Source: Paenibacillaceae bacterium | GTDB taxonomy: Bacteria > Bacillota > Bacilli > Paenibacillales > Paenibacillaceae | Length of the DNA stretch: 24,988 nt | Direction of reading: 5' to 3' | NCBI GenBank assembly: GCA_900766135.1 | Contig: CAAFUF010000020.1 | Location: 1-24,988 of the forward strand | Notes under the pieces: model-generated | Told to the model about the DNA's origin: nothing | Database searches by the model: none | Seen by the model: only the letters and a program-made list of their open reading frames with translations | Shown: positions 1-7,213 of the stretch, one piece after another | How positions within the stretch are numbered: the stretch's first letter is position 1 | Layout of the letters: every line of letters starts with the position of its first letter | Made by a program: the position numbers and the translations under genes

Positions 1-258
1 ATGACGCATGAGCGAATTCCCCCGCGGACTCCCAACATGAACGCCTACATTGAATCGTTTCACAGTATACTGGAACGCAACTTGTTTAGCAGACGTGAGT
101 TTATGACGTTTGAAGAAGCATTTGTAGCTCTTGATCAATATATGGACTTTTATAACCATCGAAGAATGCATGGCAGCCTGAAGCGTATGGCTCCCATGAA
201 GTTTTCGTTATGGGTCAAGACGCTGGAGGATACCTCAAAGTTCCATAAATCGATGTAA
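1..258 (+). CDS. IS3-family transposase OrfB, C-terminal end (partial at window edge)
   Basis: This is the tail of a DDE transposase of the IS3/IS150 group, the enzyme that cuts and joins insertion-sequence ends. The visible 85 residues include the stretch NAYIESFHSILERNLF, which holds the third catalytic acid (the Glu of YIESF), and the closing motif FYNHRRMHGSL typical of the rve integrase core. The reading frame is open to base 1, so the first ATG is probably internal and the upstream two-thirds of the protein lie outside the window. No convincing terminal inverted repeat was found in the following bases, so the right end of the element is not placed. Whether the copy is intact cannot be told from here. 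Confidence 0.85.
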   Translation: MTHERIPPRTPNMNAYIESFHSILERNLFSRREFMTFEEAFVALDQYMDFYNHRRMHGSLKRMAPMKFSLWVKTLEDTSKFHKSM

Positions 259-332
259 ACACGCGAGAAAATGTGCAAAGCTACGTCTATAGAAACATTG
301 TAGGGCAAGACTCCGGATTTAGGGGGCCTAGC

Positions 333-510
333 CGAAAGTACAGTTATTTTCCGACTTTGGCGGGTATTATTCGAAAACAACTGCAAAAGTGCAGTCCATT
401 TCCGATAAAAGGAGCGATTTCCCCAAGATCGCGCAAAATAAACTGTATTTTTGCAGTTCAAGCCTCGTTTCATACTCCATCGCCCGAAAATAACTGTATT
501 TTTGCAGTTC
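333..510. repeat. Cluster of short inverted repeats, AACTG-N-CAGTT type
   Basis: The gene-free stretch 259-571 contains a family of short palindromic units. Two near-identical copies, AACTGTATTTTTGCAGTTC, lie at 441-459 and 492-510. A related unit, ACTGCAAAAGTGCAGT, lies at 380-395, and a half unit (TACAGTTATTTTCCG) at about 339-353. Each full unit is an inverted repeat with arms AACTG/CAGTT or ACTGC/GCAGT around an A/T-rich centre. Copies are about 50-60 bp apart, and several are preceded by CGAAAA or GCAAAA. The open frames across them are low-complexity and in conflicting phases, so they are not treated as genes. Their function is unknown; an intergenic repeat family spread in the genome is the simplest reading. 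Confidence 0.6.
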
Positions 511-564
511 ATTCCCCCTTAATTGCTCCACGTCGACGATCCCCACCAGCCCACCAGCTAAAAT

Positions 565-599
565 CAAAAAAAGCCGGTCGGGGACATCCCCGGCCGGCT
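565..599 (-). terminator. Rho-independent terminator after the methyltransferase gene
   Basis: On the minus strand a 12-bp stem (AGCCGGCCGGGG / CCCCGACCGGCT, one G-T wobble) with a four-base loop is followed by seven Ts. It lies 12 bases past the stop codon of the gene at 611-1792. Confidence 0.85.
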
Positions 600-610
600 A
601 CTCGACTTCA

Positions 611-1792
611 TTATTTTCCCTCTGCCGCCTCCGGCAGCAGATCGCGACAAGCACGCTCCAGGTAAGGATCGGCGTTTAAAAAATCGCGGAACGCCGTATA
701 CTCCCTCCAAAGCTCCGAAACGTTCGCACCGCCCGATTTCACGGCACGGATCAGAATGTTTTTCGGCGTATGCTCCATGTCGATGAACTCCAGCAGCTGC
801 GTTTTGTAGCCCATCACATCCAGCAGCTTGGCGCGAATCGCATCGGTCGCCAGCGCGGAGAAGCGCTCCTTCAGGATGCCATGTCCCAGCAGCGGCTGCA
901 GTACCTCGTTTTGCACTTGGTTAAACAGCTCATGCTGACAGCAAGGGACGGACAGGATGACCGAAGCGCCCCAGCGGACCGCCTTTTCCAGCGCAGCATC
1001 CGTCGCCGTATCGCAGGCGTGGAGCGTAACGACCATGTCAACCGCGCTGAGCTCGTCGTAATCGGCAATGTCGCCGACGAGAAAACGCAGGTCTTCATAC
1101 TGCAGCTTGCGGGCTAACCCGCTGCAGTGCTCGATGACGTCGGCCTTCAGGTCCAACCCGACCACGTTTAGTTTTCTCTGCTGCTGCACCGCCAAATAAT
1201 GATACAGCGCAAACGTCAAATAGGATTTGCCGCAGCCGAAATCGACGATCGTCAACGGCTGGCCTTCCGGCAGATGGGGAAGGACATCCTGGACCATTTC
1301 GAGGAAGCGGTTGATCTGCTTGAACTTATCGTATTTTTTGGCGAGGACCTTGCCTTCCGCGTTCATGATCCCGAGCTCCACCAAAAACGGGACCGGCGTC
1401 CCTTCCTCCAGCACGTATTGCTTTTTCCGGTTATGGGTCAGCGTCCCCAGCGGCTTGCGGGACGGTGCTTTTTTCAGAATCGTCACTTTAAACTTCTTGC
1501 TGATCAATATCTGAAAATCGGCCTCTACCGTGCAAAGCAACCCTTGCCGGAACGTTTCCGCAAACAGCTTCGTCAGTTCGTCCGCAAACGCAGCGGCCGG
1601 AATGTTTTGATGCAGCACCTTGTTAGGGTAATGGTAAGCAAATTGATAGTGCAGATTTTTTTTGATTTCGACCGGCTTGATCTGCACTTTGCTGTATTCC
1701 GTATCCCCCGGTTTGCGGCGGCCGCTGATCGTGGCCGTGATCAGGGTGCCCTTCTCCGCTAGTTCGTTTGCGAGTTTGCGCAGTGATTCCAT
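611..1792 (-). CDS. Class I SAM-dependent methyltransferase
   Basis: A 393-residue soluble protein with a C-terminal Rossmann-type methyltransferase domain. Motif I, VDFGCGKSYLTFAL (about residues 183-196), binds S-adenosylmethionine, and GLDLKADVI (about 212-220) is the acidic motif II region. LHACDTATD (257-265) and SVPCCQHE (281-288) resemble motifs of the METTL25/RRNAD1-like branch. The first 130 residues are a separate basic N-terminal region. The substrate (RNA, protein or small molecule) is not evident. The ATG is preceded by a weak GAAAGG site about 15 bases upstream. The gene lies 41 bases downstream of the DUF6483 gene on the same strand and may be co-transcribed with it; the pair ends at the terminator at 565-599. 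The fold is certain, the substrate is not known. Confidence 0.85.
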   Translation of the reverse strand: MESLRKLANELAEKGTLITATISGRRKPGDTEYSKVQIKPVEIKKNLHYQFAYHYPNKVLHQNIPAAAFADELTKLFAETFRQGLLCTVEADFQILISKKFKVTILKKAPSRKPLGTLTHNRKKQYVLEEGTPVPFLVELGIMNAEGKVLAKKYDKFKQINRFLEMVQDVLPHLPEGQPLTIVDFGCGKSYLTFALYHYLAVQQQRKLNVVGLDLKADVIEHCSGLARKLQYEDLRFLVGDIADYDELSAVDMVVTLHACDTATDAALEKAVRWGASVILSVPCCQHELFNQVQNEVLQPLLGHGILKERFSALATDAIRAKLLDVMGYKTQLLEFIDMEHTPKNILIRAVKSGGANVSELWREYTAFRDFLNADPYLERACRDLLPEAAEGK

Positions 1793-1833
1793 TTTTGTTT
1801 AACAGCTGCCTTTCTGCATATGAGTAGTTACGG

Positions 1834-2481
1834 TCAAAACCGGGCCTCCACTTCGGCAAGCCCCTCCTCGACTTCCTCTGCCGGCAAACCGCCGGCCGCA
1901 AGTGTATCGCGCGGAAGCGTCAGCAACCGCCGATAAAACCCGGCCGCGTCCTCTTTGGTTGCATGGCCTTCCTCCAGCAAGCGGTACAGCGCGTTTTCCG
2001 CTAGGTCATACCGGCCTTCGCCTTCTTCCCAGCGCAGCACAAGCCATTCGGTATCCGGCGGAAGACGGTAAGTTTTTAGCAGCGCTTGCAGCTCGGATAT
2101 GGCAGCAGACATGTCCCATAGGGAACGATCCGCACCATGCAGCGCAGCGGTCAAGTAAAGATGGAGCGACTTGAGCCACCGCGACGCCCCTTCGTCAGGC
2201 TCCCCGGAGTTCTCGTACACGTCGCCCTCTTCTTTGAGCAGTCGGGCCAGGCTTTGGAGCTTGTCCGCCTCTACCTCTCCGCCGCTTTGAAACAATCGCA
2301 CGATGTCTTTGGCGGAGAGGTTCTCCAGCAGTTGGGAGCTCAAGCGAAACTGCCCTTTAAACAGCTCGTCGAGAGCCCATAATGCCTCAACCTTCTTTTT
2401 CTGCTGTTTCAGCATAAACACTTTCCCCAACACTTCGGTCATTTCCTCGATCATCCGAACGAGATAATCCCTTCGCAGCAT
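1834..2481 (-). CDS. DUF6483 family protein
   Basis: A 215-residue soluble protein, mostly helical and acidic. It begins MLRRDYLVRMIEEMTEVLGK, an N-terminus I associate with the DUF6483 family of Paenibacillus and clostridia. The central part has long helices without transmembrane segments, and the second half (about residues 85-200) has a spacing suggesting TPR-like helical hairpins, for example the AENALYRLLEEG stretch. No catalytic motif is visible. A good ribosome site (GAAAGGGGAG) lies 5-14 bases before the ATG. It is upstream of the methyltransferase gene on the same strand with a 41-base gap. The function is unknown. The family call rests on memory of the N-terminal motif and is only moderately secure. 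Confidence 0.75.
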   Translation of the reverse strand: MLRRDYLVRMIEEMTEVLGKVFMLKQQKKKVEALWALDELFKGQFRLSSQLLENLSAKDIVRLFQSGGEVEADKLQSLARLLKEEGDVYENSGEPDEGASRWLKSLHLYLTAALHGADRSLWDMSAAISELQALLKTYRLPPDTEWLVLRWEEGEGRYDLAENALYRLLEEGHATKEDAAGFYRRLLTLPRDTLAAGGLPAEEVEEGLAEVEARF

Positions 2482-2527
2482 GGATACTCCCCTTTCGTCC
2501 CATATTCAGGCACGGCTCCGCCATTTT

Positions 2528-2580
2528 AAAAAAAGCCGAAAACCGGAGATTCAAATGGAAGCTCCGGTTCCTTTTGGCTT
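2528..2580 (-). terminator. Terminator after the alpha/beta hydrolase gene
   Basis: AACCGGAG (2541-2548) pairs with CTCCGGTT (2562-2569), and an outer AAGCC/GGCTT pair extends the stem. On the minus strand a run of seven Ts follows (complement of 2528-2534). It lies about 50 bases past the hydrolase stop. Confidence 0.75.
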
Positions 2581-2628
2581 CGGTTCAACTAGGTTAAAAA
2601 TGCGAAACGTCCTCGAAAATGCTTAGCC

Positions 2629-3453
2629 TTAAGCTTCCTTCGGCTCTCCCGTTACGCTGCGCATAAAATCGGAGATGACCGCCGCCAACTGCTCCGGTGC
2701 TTCATACATGCTCATGTGACCCGCGCCTTTGATGACCGCTTTCGTGACGTTCGGGCCTTCGGTCGTAAACAGCCGGGCCATCGGCACGACGGCGTCGTCT
2801 TCACCAGCGACCAGCAGCAGCGGAAGCGGCGTATCCGCCATTACATCCCGGCGGTCGGGCCGCTCGCGCATGGCCAGCGCGGCTCCCGTCGCCCCTTGGG
2901 GCGGCGTCTTGTAGCCAATCTCTTTCACGCGATCTACATCGGCTCCAAGCTTGGTCACGTTGTCCGGAGAAAACAACCCCGGCACCAGGCCGTCCACGAA
3001 ATGGGTGATGCCTTCGGATCGAATGCGCGAAACCGCCTCAAGCCGTTTCGCCTTCGCTTCCTCGCTGTCCGGGAATCCCGTGGAATGGATCAGACCCAAA
3101 GCGTTCAAGCGCGACGCATAACGCTGAGCCAGAGATAGGGCGGCATATCCGCCCATCGAATGACCTAGCAGCGTATATTGGGATACGCCCAGCGCCTCCA
3201 TCAAACCGGCGACATCGTCGGCCATTTGATCGATCGTATACGCGCCCATCGGCGCCGCTGTGGCCCCGTGGCCGCGAAGGTCGGGGGCGATGACCTGATA
3301 TTGTTCGGCAAGCAGCGGCTGAACCTTCTCCCAGTAAGCGGAGCTGCCGCAGAAGCCATGCAGCAAAACTATCGTTTCGCCCTGTCCTTGTTGTTCATAG
3401 GCGATCGTTGTTCCGTTGACCGTTACTTTGTCCATTACGCTACCCACTTTCAT
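2629..3453 (-). CDS. Alpha/beta hydrolase fold protein
   Basis: A 274-residue single-domain alpha/beta hydrolase. The oxyanion-hole motif LLHGFCGSS starts near residue 30. The nucleophile elbow is GHSMGG with Ser99. The acid is probably Asp219 or Asp220 in AGEDDAVVP, and the catalytic His is His246 in GAGHMSMYEAP. The lid region (about residues 125-200) is short and helical. This pattern is shared by esterases, lipases, haloperoxidase-like and C-C hydrolases, so the substrate cannot be assigned. There is no signal peptide, so it is cytoplasmic. Met7 (base 3435, MDKVTVNG) is an equally plausible start: neither ATG has a strong ribosome site. The gene has its own terminator downstream and a repeat-like element just upstream (3465-3618), so it looks monocistronic. 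Confidence 0.88.
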   Translation of the reverse strand: MKVGSVMDKVTVNGTTIAYEQQGQGETIVLLHGFCGSSAYWEKVQPLLAEQYQVIAPDLRGHGATAAPMGAYTIDQMADDVAGLMEALGVSQYTLLGHSMGGYAALSLAQRYASRLNALGLIHSTGFPDSEEAKAKRLEAVSRIRSEGITHFVDGLVPGLFSPDNVTKLGADVDRVKEIGYKTPPQGATGAALAMRERPDRRDVMADTPLPLLLVAGEDDAVVPMARLFTTEGPNVTKAVIKGAGHMSMYEAPEQLAAVISDFMRSVTGEPKEA

Positions 3454-3464
3454 CCCATATTTTA

Positions 3465-3618
3465 GAGGTTGTTCAAAAAGTCATCTTCGGTTCACGAAGC
3501 AGCTCAATGAAGGTGTATCGGCTTCGAATCTTGAATTCACCCGGGACTTCCGTTGCTCACGTAGATCTATCTACGCTCCGCTACTCACTCCCTAGCTTCA
3601 TCCAACCTTCTCACCGAA
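3465..3618. repeat. Intergenic repeat-like element between hydrolase and yyaC
   Basis: The stretch begins GAGGTTGTTCAAAAAGTC, an end sequence I associate with dispersed non-coding elements in Paenibacillus genomes. It contains an almost perfect palindrome, CGTAGATCTATCTACG (about 3560-3575), within GCTCACG...CGCTCCGC. It fills the whole gap between the two minus-strand genes and its right end runs into the yyaC stop codon. No ORF in it looks real. The identification as a dispersed repeat is from memory of similar sequences, and only one copy is in this window. Confidence 0.4.
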
Positions 3619-4138
3619 ACGCCGATGCCGCGGCGCCCGCGATTTCATCGGCCATTTGCATGACCTTGTATAGCGAGGTCATCTGCAGCGTCCAATAAGG
3701 CTTGGGGCCTTTGACGTTGACGACTGCTGCGATGCTGTAGTGTCCGACCTCCGGCAAGCTTGCCCCTACGGACTGGGCCGGCTGCAAAGGCTGGCCGGAA
3801 ACCAGGTAATACCCAACCGAATCCGCCATTCCCAGGCAGGCATCGATGGCGATGATCACGCGTCCTTCGGGAATCTCAGCCATGCGCTGCTCCAGATTCG
3901 TCGCGTCACACGGTTCGCGAAGCGTCCCGATCACGTGCCCGAACCCCAGCTCCGTCAATTTCGTCCCCACAAGCGGACCTAATGCGTCCCCCGTAGATCG
4001 ATCCGTCCCAATACATAGAAAGGTGACGGCATCACGGATATGCCGGTCGCGAATGCCTGCAAAAAAAGCCTCCAGCTCTCCGGCGCTCAGCCTTTTCCGG
4101 TTCAAGCCCGCCCCCGGCCATCCCTTCTGTTCCTGCAT
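3611..4138 (-). CDS. yyaC: YyaC-type spore protein (GPR protease-like fold)
   Basis: A 175-residue protein of the YyaC/DUF1256 family, found only in endospore formers and related in fold to the germination protease GPR and hydrogenase-maturation proteases. The diagnostic block is CIGTDRSTGDALGPLVG (residues 42-58). It is followed by IGTLREPCDATNLE and by AIDACLG, the second acidic motif of the fold. Length matches the family, and no signal peptide or membrane span is visible. The ATG is preceded by GGAGGGAG about 12 bases upstream, a rather long spacing; an in-frame stop just upstream rules out a longer form. It is divergent from the DUF1128 gene. The last codons (AAASAFR) touch the repeat-like element at 3465-3618, so the C-terminus may have been reshaped by it. 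The protein's substrate is not established. Confidence 0.88.
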   Translation of the reverse strand: MQEQKGWPGAGLNRKRLSAGELEAFFAGIRDRHIRDAVTFLCIGTDRSTGDALGPLVGTKLTELGFGHVIGTLREPCDATNLEQRMAEIPEGRVIIAIDACLGMADSVGYYLVSGQPLQPAQSVGASLPEVGHYSIAAVVNVKGPKPYWTLQMTSLYKVMQMADEIAGAAASAFR

Positions 4139-4175
4139 GACCTAGACACGCTCCCTCCCGGTATTCCGTATCCTG

Positions 4176-4205
4176 ATTGTAACGCATCCGGACAGTCGAC
4201 CGCAA
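4176..4205 (-). promoter_or_regulatory. Candidate promoter for yyaC
   Basis: On the minus strand, TTGCGG and TACAAT are separated by 18 bases, with the -10 box about 38 bases before the yyaC ATG. The boxes resemble the SigA consensus; a forespore sigma promoter might be expected for this gene but none was recognised. Confidence 0.45.
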
Positions 4206-4276
4206 AACTTCATGAACCCGCTTCCCTCATGATACAATAGCTAATAACCCATAACCCGGAAGGATGAATAATAACC

Positions 4277-4504
4277 ATGGATCTGTCCACGAAAAGCCAG
4301 GAAAATATCGAATACATGATCGAAGCGATCAAAAGCAAGCTGAAAATGGCCTCCGGTGCGGCGATGTCGGCCTCCGCGTTCCACGTTAACCAATATGACG
4401 ATATCCGCGACGTTTATGACATCGTCATGAGCAAAGAGCGGCTGAGCATCTCCGAGGTCGAAGCGCTCGCCCAAGAGCTTGGAAGACTGCGCAACCAAGC
4501 CTAA
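4277..4504 (+). CDS. DUF1128 / UPF0435 family protein (YfkK-like)
   Basis: A 75-residue soluble protein that closely follows B. subtilis YfkK as I recall it: MDLSTKSQENIEYMIEAIKS at the N-terminus, an R/Y-D-D-I-R-D-[VI]-Y-D core near residues 40-48, and a C-terminal ISEVEALAQELGRLR helix. The family is small, helical and of unknown function. A ribosome site (GGAAGGA) lies 11 bases before the ATG, and a TACAAT -10-like box at 4233-4238 stands in the divergent intergenic region shared with yyaC. The stop codon is followed within 25 bases by the converging asparaginase gene, leaving room only for a weak AAGGC/GCCTT hairpin (4504-4518). Confidence 0.88.
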   Translation: MDLSTKSQENIEYMIEAIKSKLKMASGAAMSASAFHVNQYDDIRDVYDIVMSKERLSISEVEALAQELGRLRNQA

Positions 4505-4527
4505 AGGCAAACCGCCTTGGGTCTGAG

Positions 4528-5538
4528 TTAGTTTTCCAACCGAAATGCCGATTCGGCTTGCCCCACTTGCCAGCCCTCATCATTCAAAATCGAAGACGGG
4601 AACGCTTCGCGCAGTTTTCGCAGCGTTTCCTCGTTTTCGTACCCCAGCTGCTCCAGCACGGACAAAGCGATCATTCCCCACTCTTCCTCGGAACCATCCT
4701 GAATTTTGAAAGTCACGCCTACGCGCTCGCGGCGCAGAGCAAATGCATAAACTCCTTTAAATCCACCCTTGGCGACGATATTCGGATCTCCCAGCAAGAT
4801 CGAATCAATCCGCCCGGTACCGGCAACGAGCAAGGGATGGCGGTTCATTGCACCGGTAATGACCTTGGCCGCTTCGGCTGTCGCCGGATCTTCGATCAAA
4901 TCCGGGCAAGCCAGCTTCAAATAGGCGGCAGCCAGAGCGGATAATGGCAGCGCAAAGACAGGGAAGCCGCAGCCATCCGTCCCCAGCGAGATCTGCGCCT
5001 CGGAAATCCCCGCCAAACCGGCCAGCGTCGCCAATATTTCACGTTGAACCGGATGATCCGGGTGATTGTAGCTTTCCAGCGGGTATCCTTTCATTTGGCA
5101 GTAAGCCAAGACACCCAGATGTTTGCCCGAACAATTATGGAAAATCCGGCGATACGCTCCACCTTGACGGAGCAACCGCTCTTTGGCCGCCTCGTCCAAG
5201 GGCAAGCTGGGGGCACAGACCAGCCGCTCTTCGGCGAGTCCCGTTTTACCTAGCAGGCTCTCCAGTGTGCCAACGTGGATCTCCTCGGCCCGGTGGGAAG
5301 CGGTCATGATGGCAATCTCTTCGTCCGTCAGCCCGTAAGCCTCTTTGATCCCCGCGCGGATGCCCGGTATCGCCTGAATCGGTTTGGCCGAAGAACGGGT
5401 AAATACGGTTGCGTGGGGATTCCCGGCCCGCTTGGCGACTTTCCCTTGTTCATCAATAATGCAGATATGGCCATAGTGGGCGCATTCCAGCAGCCCTCCA
5501 CGATATTCATTCACCAGTAACGCTTCGTTGTTGTTCAT
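4528..5538 (-). CDS. L-asparaginase, Rhizobium etli type (Asparaginase_II family)
   Basis: A 336-residue cytoplasmic enzyme predicted to hydrolyse L-asparagine to aspartate and ammonia. It belongs to the R. etli-type family (Pfam Asparaginase_II), unrelated to the E. coli AnsA/AnsB enzymes. Known ReAV active-site features are in register: Ser49 and Lys52 in TRSSAKPIQA (an S-x-x-K pair), Ser81 in ASHRAEEIH, and the zinc-site residues Cys136 and Lys139 in HNCSGKHLG and Cys190 in GTDGCGFP. A lysine in VAKGGFKG (about 257) matches the second catalytic pair. The ATG has a good ribosome site (AAGGAGAG). A TATACT -10-like box lies upstream near 5577-5582, without a clear -35. The gene appears to stand alone, so a housekeeping or nitrogen-scavenging role is likely. 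Confidence 0.9.
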   Translation of the reverse strand: MNNNEALLVNEYRGGLLECAHYGHICIIDEQGKVAKRAGNPHATVFTRSSAKPIQAIPGIRAGIKEAYGLTDEEIAIMTASHRAEEIHVGTLESLLGKTGLAEERLVCAPSLPLDEAAKERLLRQGGAYRRIFHNCSGKHLGVLAYCQMKGYPLESYNHPDHPVQREILATLAGLAGISEAQISLGTDGCGFPVFALPLSALAAAYLKLACPDLIEDPATAEAAKVITGAMNRHPLLVAGTGRIDSILLGDPNIVAKGGFKGVYAFALRRERVGVTFKIQDGSEEEWGMIALSVLEQLGYENEETLRKLREAFPSSILNDEGWQVGQAESAFRLEN

Positions 5539-5708
5539 CTCTTCGTTCTCTCCTTAATCCGGTTCCGTTCCTTCACAGTATAGTACAGCGGAAGCCCGCT
5601 GGCTATAGAACCACCCGCAGGCCTGGCCGCCGATTCGCCGGTATATGAAGCGGGGGCATTAGCACAAACTATCTACGGTTTCAGACAAAGAGAAAGGAGA
5701 CATCCCCT

Positions 5709-5930
5709 ATGTCCCAACCCGAAGACCGGCAGGAACAGTATGTTGCCAAGCAAATCCGGGCTGCCCAAGCCGGCGAATATCCGGAGCACAAAGAGATCGC
5801 CGAAGCCGAAAACGGATCCATGGTGAACGACATGGAAGATTTGATTCAGCTGGGAGAAGAGATGGAAGCTATGAAGACGAGCCGAGAGGACCTGGAGAAA
5901 AACGGCTTGTTGTCCGATCCGGGCCAATAG
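5709..5930 (+). CDS. Small acidic protein, function unknown
   Basis: A 73-residue protein, rich in Glu and Gln, without membrane spans, cysteines or a recognisable motif. It is predicted to be helical, with a possible short coiled coil around the segment DLIQLGEEMEAMK (about 44-56). The start is supported by an excellent ribosome site (AAAGGAG, nine bases before the ATG). It lies between the asparaginase and sigB genes but on the opposite strand, and converges on sigB. No SigA, SigB or sporulation promoter was convincing in the 170 bases upstream. I do not recognise the family. Confidence 0.65.
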   Translation: MSQPEDRQEQYVAKQIRAAQAGEYPEHKEIAEAENGSMVNDMEDLIQLGEEMEAMKTSREDLEKNGLLSDPGQ

Positions 5931-5938
5931 ATCGTTTC

Positions 5939-5976
5939 AAAAAAAGCGCTGCCCCGAATTTCACAGGCAACGCTTT
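5939..5976 (-). terminator. Terminator of the sigB operon
   Basis: AAAGCG (5943-5948) pairs with CGCTTT (5971-5976) and TGCC (5950-5953) with GGCA (5966-5969), leaving one mismatch. Seven Ts follow on the minus strand (complement of 5939-5945). The stem begins directly at the sigB stop codon and sits nine bases from the stop of the converging gene. Confidence 0.8.
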
Positions 5977-6749
5977 CAAGTGGTGTTCATATGATCCATG
6001 ATCTGCTTCAGCTTCTCGGTTGCCCGCTTCTGGATCCGGGATACGCTCATTTGGGACATCCCCAGCTTCTGGGCGATTGCCCTTTGGGATTGTCCCTCTT
6101 GAAATGCCATCAACAGGACTTGCTGCTCCTGGGCCTTCAATTGGTTCAGCGCCTGCTGCAAATCCATCCGGTTCTCCACCGCATCGTAATCGTCGGCATC
6201 CGTGCTGATCATCTCGCCCAGCGTTGCGGCGCTCTCGTCCGGCGACAACGGCGAATCCAAGGACACGTAATGATAACATTCCCGTCCGGCCAGCACCTCG
6301 ACGGTTTCTTCAACCGAGAGCTCCAGATACTCCGCGATCTCCTTGATGTCGGGAGATCGCTCCAGCTTGACGGTAAGCTCGTCGATCGCCTGCTGGACCA
6401 ACGCTCCCTTTTCCTTGATTCTTCGCGGCACCTGAATGTACCAGGACTTGTCCCGCAAATAGTTTTTCATGTGCCCGATCATGCTTTTCATCGCATACGG
6501 TTCAAAGGGAATACCCAACTCGCTGTCGTATTGCTGCAGCAAACGAACCAAAGCCATTTCGCCTACCTGGTACAAATCCTCGTACAAATCCGGCCGATTG
6601 CGGGCAATTTTGCCGGCAGCCATTTTGACCATCGGATCGTATTTCCGGATTAACCGGGTGGCGATTTCGTTGTCCTTGGTTTCCTGATACAGCCGAATCA
6701 AGCGGGTTGACTCGTGAAATGACTCTTGGGGAGCCGTTCGATCGGTCAT
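5976..6749 (-). CDS. sigB: RNA polymerase sigma factor SigB (general stress)
   Basis: A 257-residue sigma-70-type factor of the SigB/SigF group that directs RNA polymerase to general-stress promoters. Region 2 spans about residues 35-105, with the core-binding stretch DLYEDLYQVGEMALVRL and the -10-reading helix around GHMKNYLRDKSW. Region 3 begins at QVPRRIKEKG (107-116). Region 4 contains the helix-turn-helix SQRAIAQKLGMSQMSVSRIQ near the C-terminus. The frame is open 59 codons further upstream inside rsbW, but the ATG at 6749 is preferred because it has the ribosome site GAGGAGAAGG and a four-base ATGA overlap with the rsbW stop, a sign of translational coupling. Its neighbours RsbW and RsbV argue for SigB; SigF is less likely, because the upstream phosphatase is a response regulator and no SpoIIE-like gene is present. 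Confidence 0.92.
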   Translation of the reverse strand: MTDRTAPQESFHESTRLIRLYQETKDNEIATRLIRKYDPMVKMAAGKIARNRPDLYEDLYQVGEMALVRLLQQYDSELGIPFEPYAMKSMIGHMKNYLRDKSWYIQVPRRIKEKGALVQQAIDELTVKLERSPDIKEIAEYLELSVEETVEVLAGRECYHYVSLDSPLSPDESAATLGEMISTDADDYDAVENRMDLQQALNQLKAQEQQVLLMAFQEGQSQRAIAQKLGMSQMSVSRIQKRATEKLKQIMDHMNTT

Positions 6750-7195
6750 ACCTTCTCCTCGCTCTTCTGGAGTCGGCGGACCATCATCACCTTCGTTCCT
6801 TTTCCGGCTTGCGTCTCCACGCTGACGTCGTCCATCAACGCCTGCATCAGATAGAAGCCTAGTCCCCCGATCGGAGCTTCGCTTAATTCCTTCTCGTGCA
6901 GCGTAACGCCGCCCGCCTGCCCCCACGGTTCAAAGCTCTCCCCTTCATCTTTGACCGTAATCGACAAAGCATCCGTTAATACTTCGAACGTAATTTCCAT
7001 TTTCCCAATGTCCTGCCGGTAAGCATACAACACGGAATTGTTGCAGGCTTCCGATACCGCCACTTTCATGTCTTCAATTTCCTCATACGAAAATCCCATT
7101 TTCGAGGCTACGCCGTATAAATTCAACCTAACAATATCCACATATTCCGCTGTAGCCGGAAGGCTGATGACGATTCTCTCTACTTCCTCTATCAT
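6746..7195 (-). CDS. rsbW: Anti-sigma-B factor and serine kinase RsbW
   Basis: A 149-residue GHKL-type ATPase that binds SigB and keeps it inactive, and that phosphorylates RsbV. The ATP fold is visible: the N box SEACNNSVLYAY with Glu49 and Asn53, the G1 box VKDEGESF (81-88) and the glycine-rich GGLGFYLM (110-117). The length matches B. subtilis RsbW. It overlaps sigB by four bases and follows rsbV by 18 bases, so kinase, sigma factor and antagonist would be made in fixed ratio. SpoIIAB is the close alternative, but the operon context favours RsbW. Confidence 0.92.
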   Translation of the reverse strand: MIEEVERIVISLPATAEYVDIVRLNLYGVASKMGFSYEEIEDMKVAVSEACNNSVLYAYRQDIGKMEITFEVLTDALSITVKDEGESFEPWGQAGGVTLHEKELSEAPIGGLGFYLMQALMDDVSVETQAGKGTKVMMVRRLQKSEEKV

Positions 7196-7213
7196 TAATA
7201 CTCGATCCTTTCC

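Noticed and set aside
150..567. Overlapping minus- and plus-strand open frames in the 5' gene-free stretch
   Set aside because: They run through the AACTG...CAGTT repeats, giving recurring CKNTV or LQKYS words in conflicting frames. No ribosome site supports them, so they are by-products of the repeat.
6750..6926. Longer N-terminus for SigB from the ATG at 6926
   Set aside because: The extra 59 codons lie wholly inside rsbW in another frame and are low-complexity Arg/Gly-rich sequence. The ATG at 6749 has a ribosome site and an ATGA overlap.
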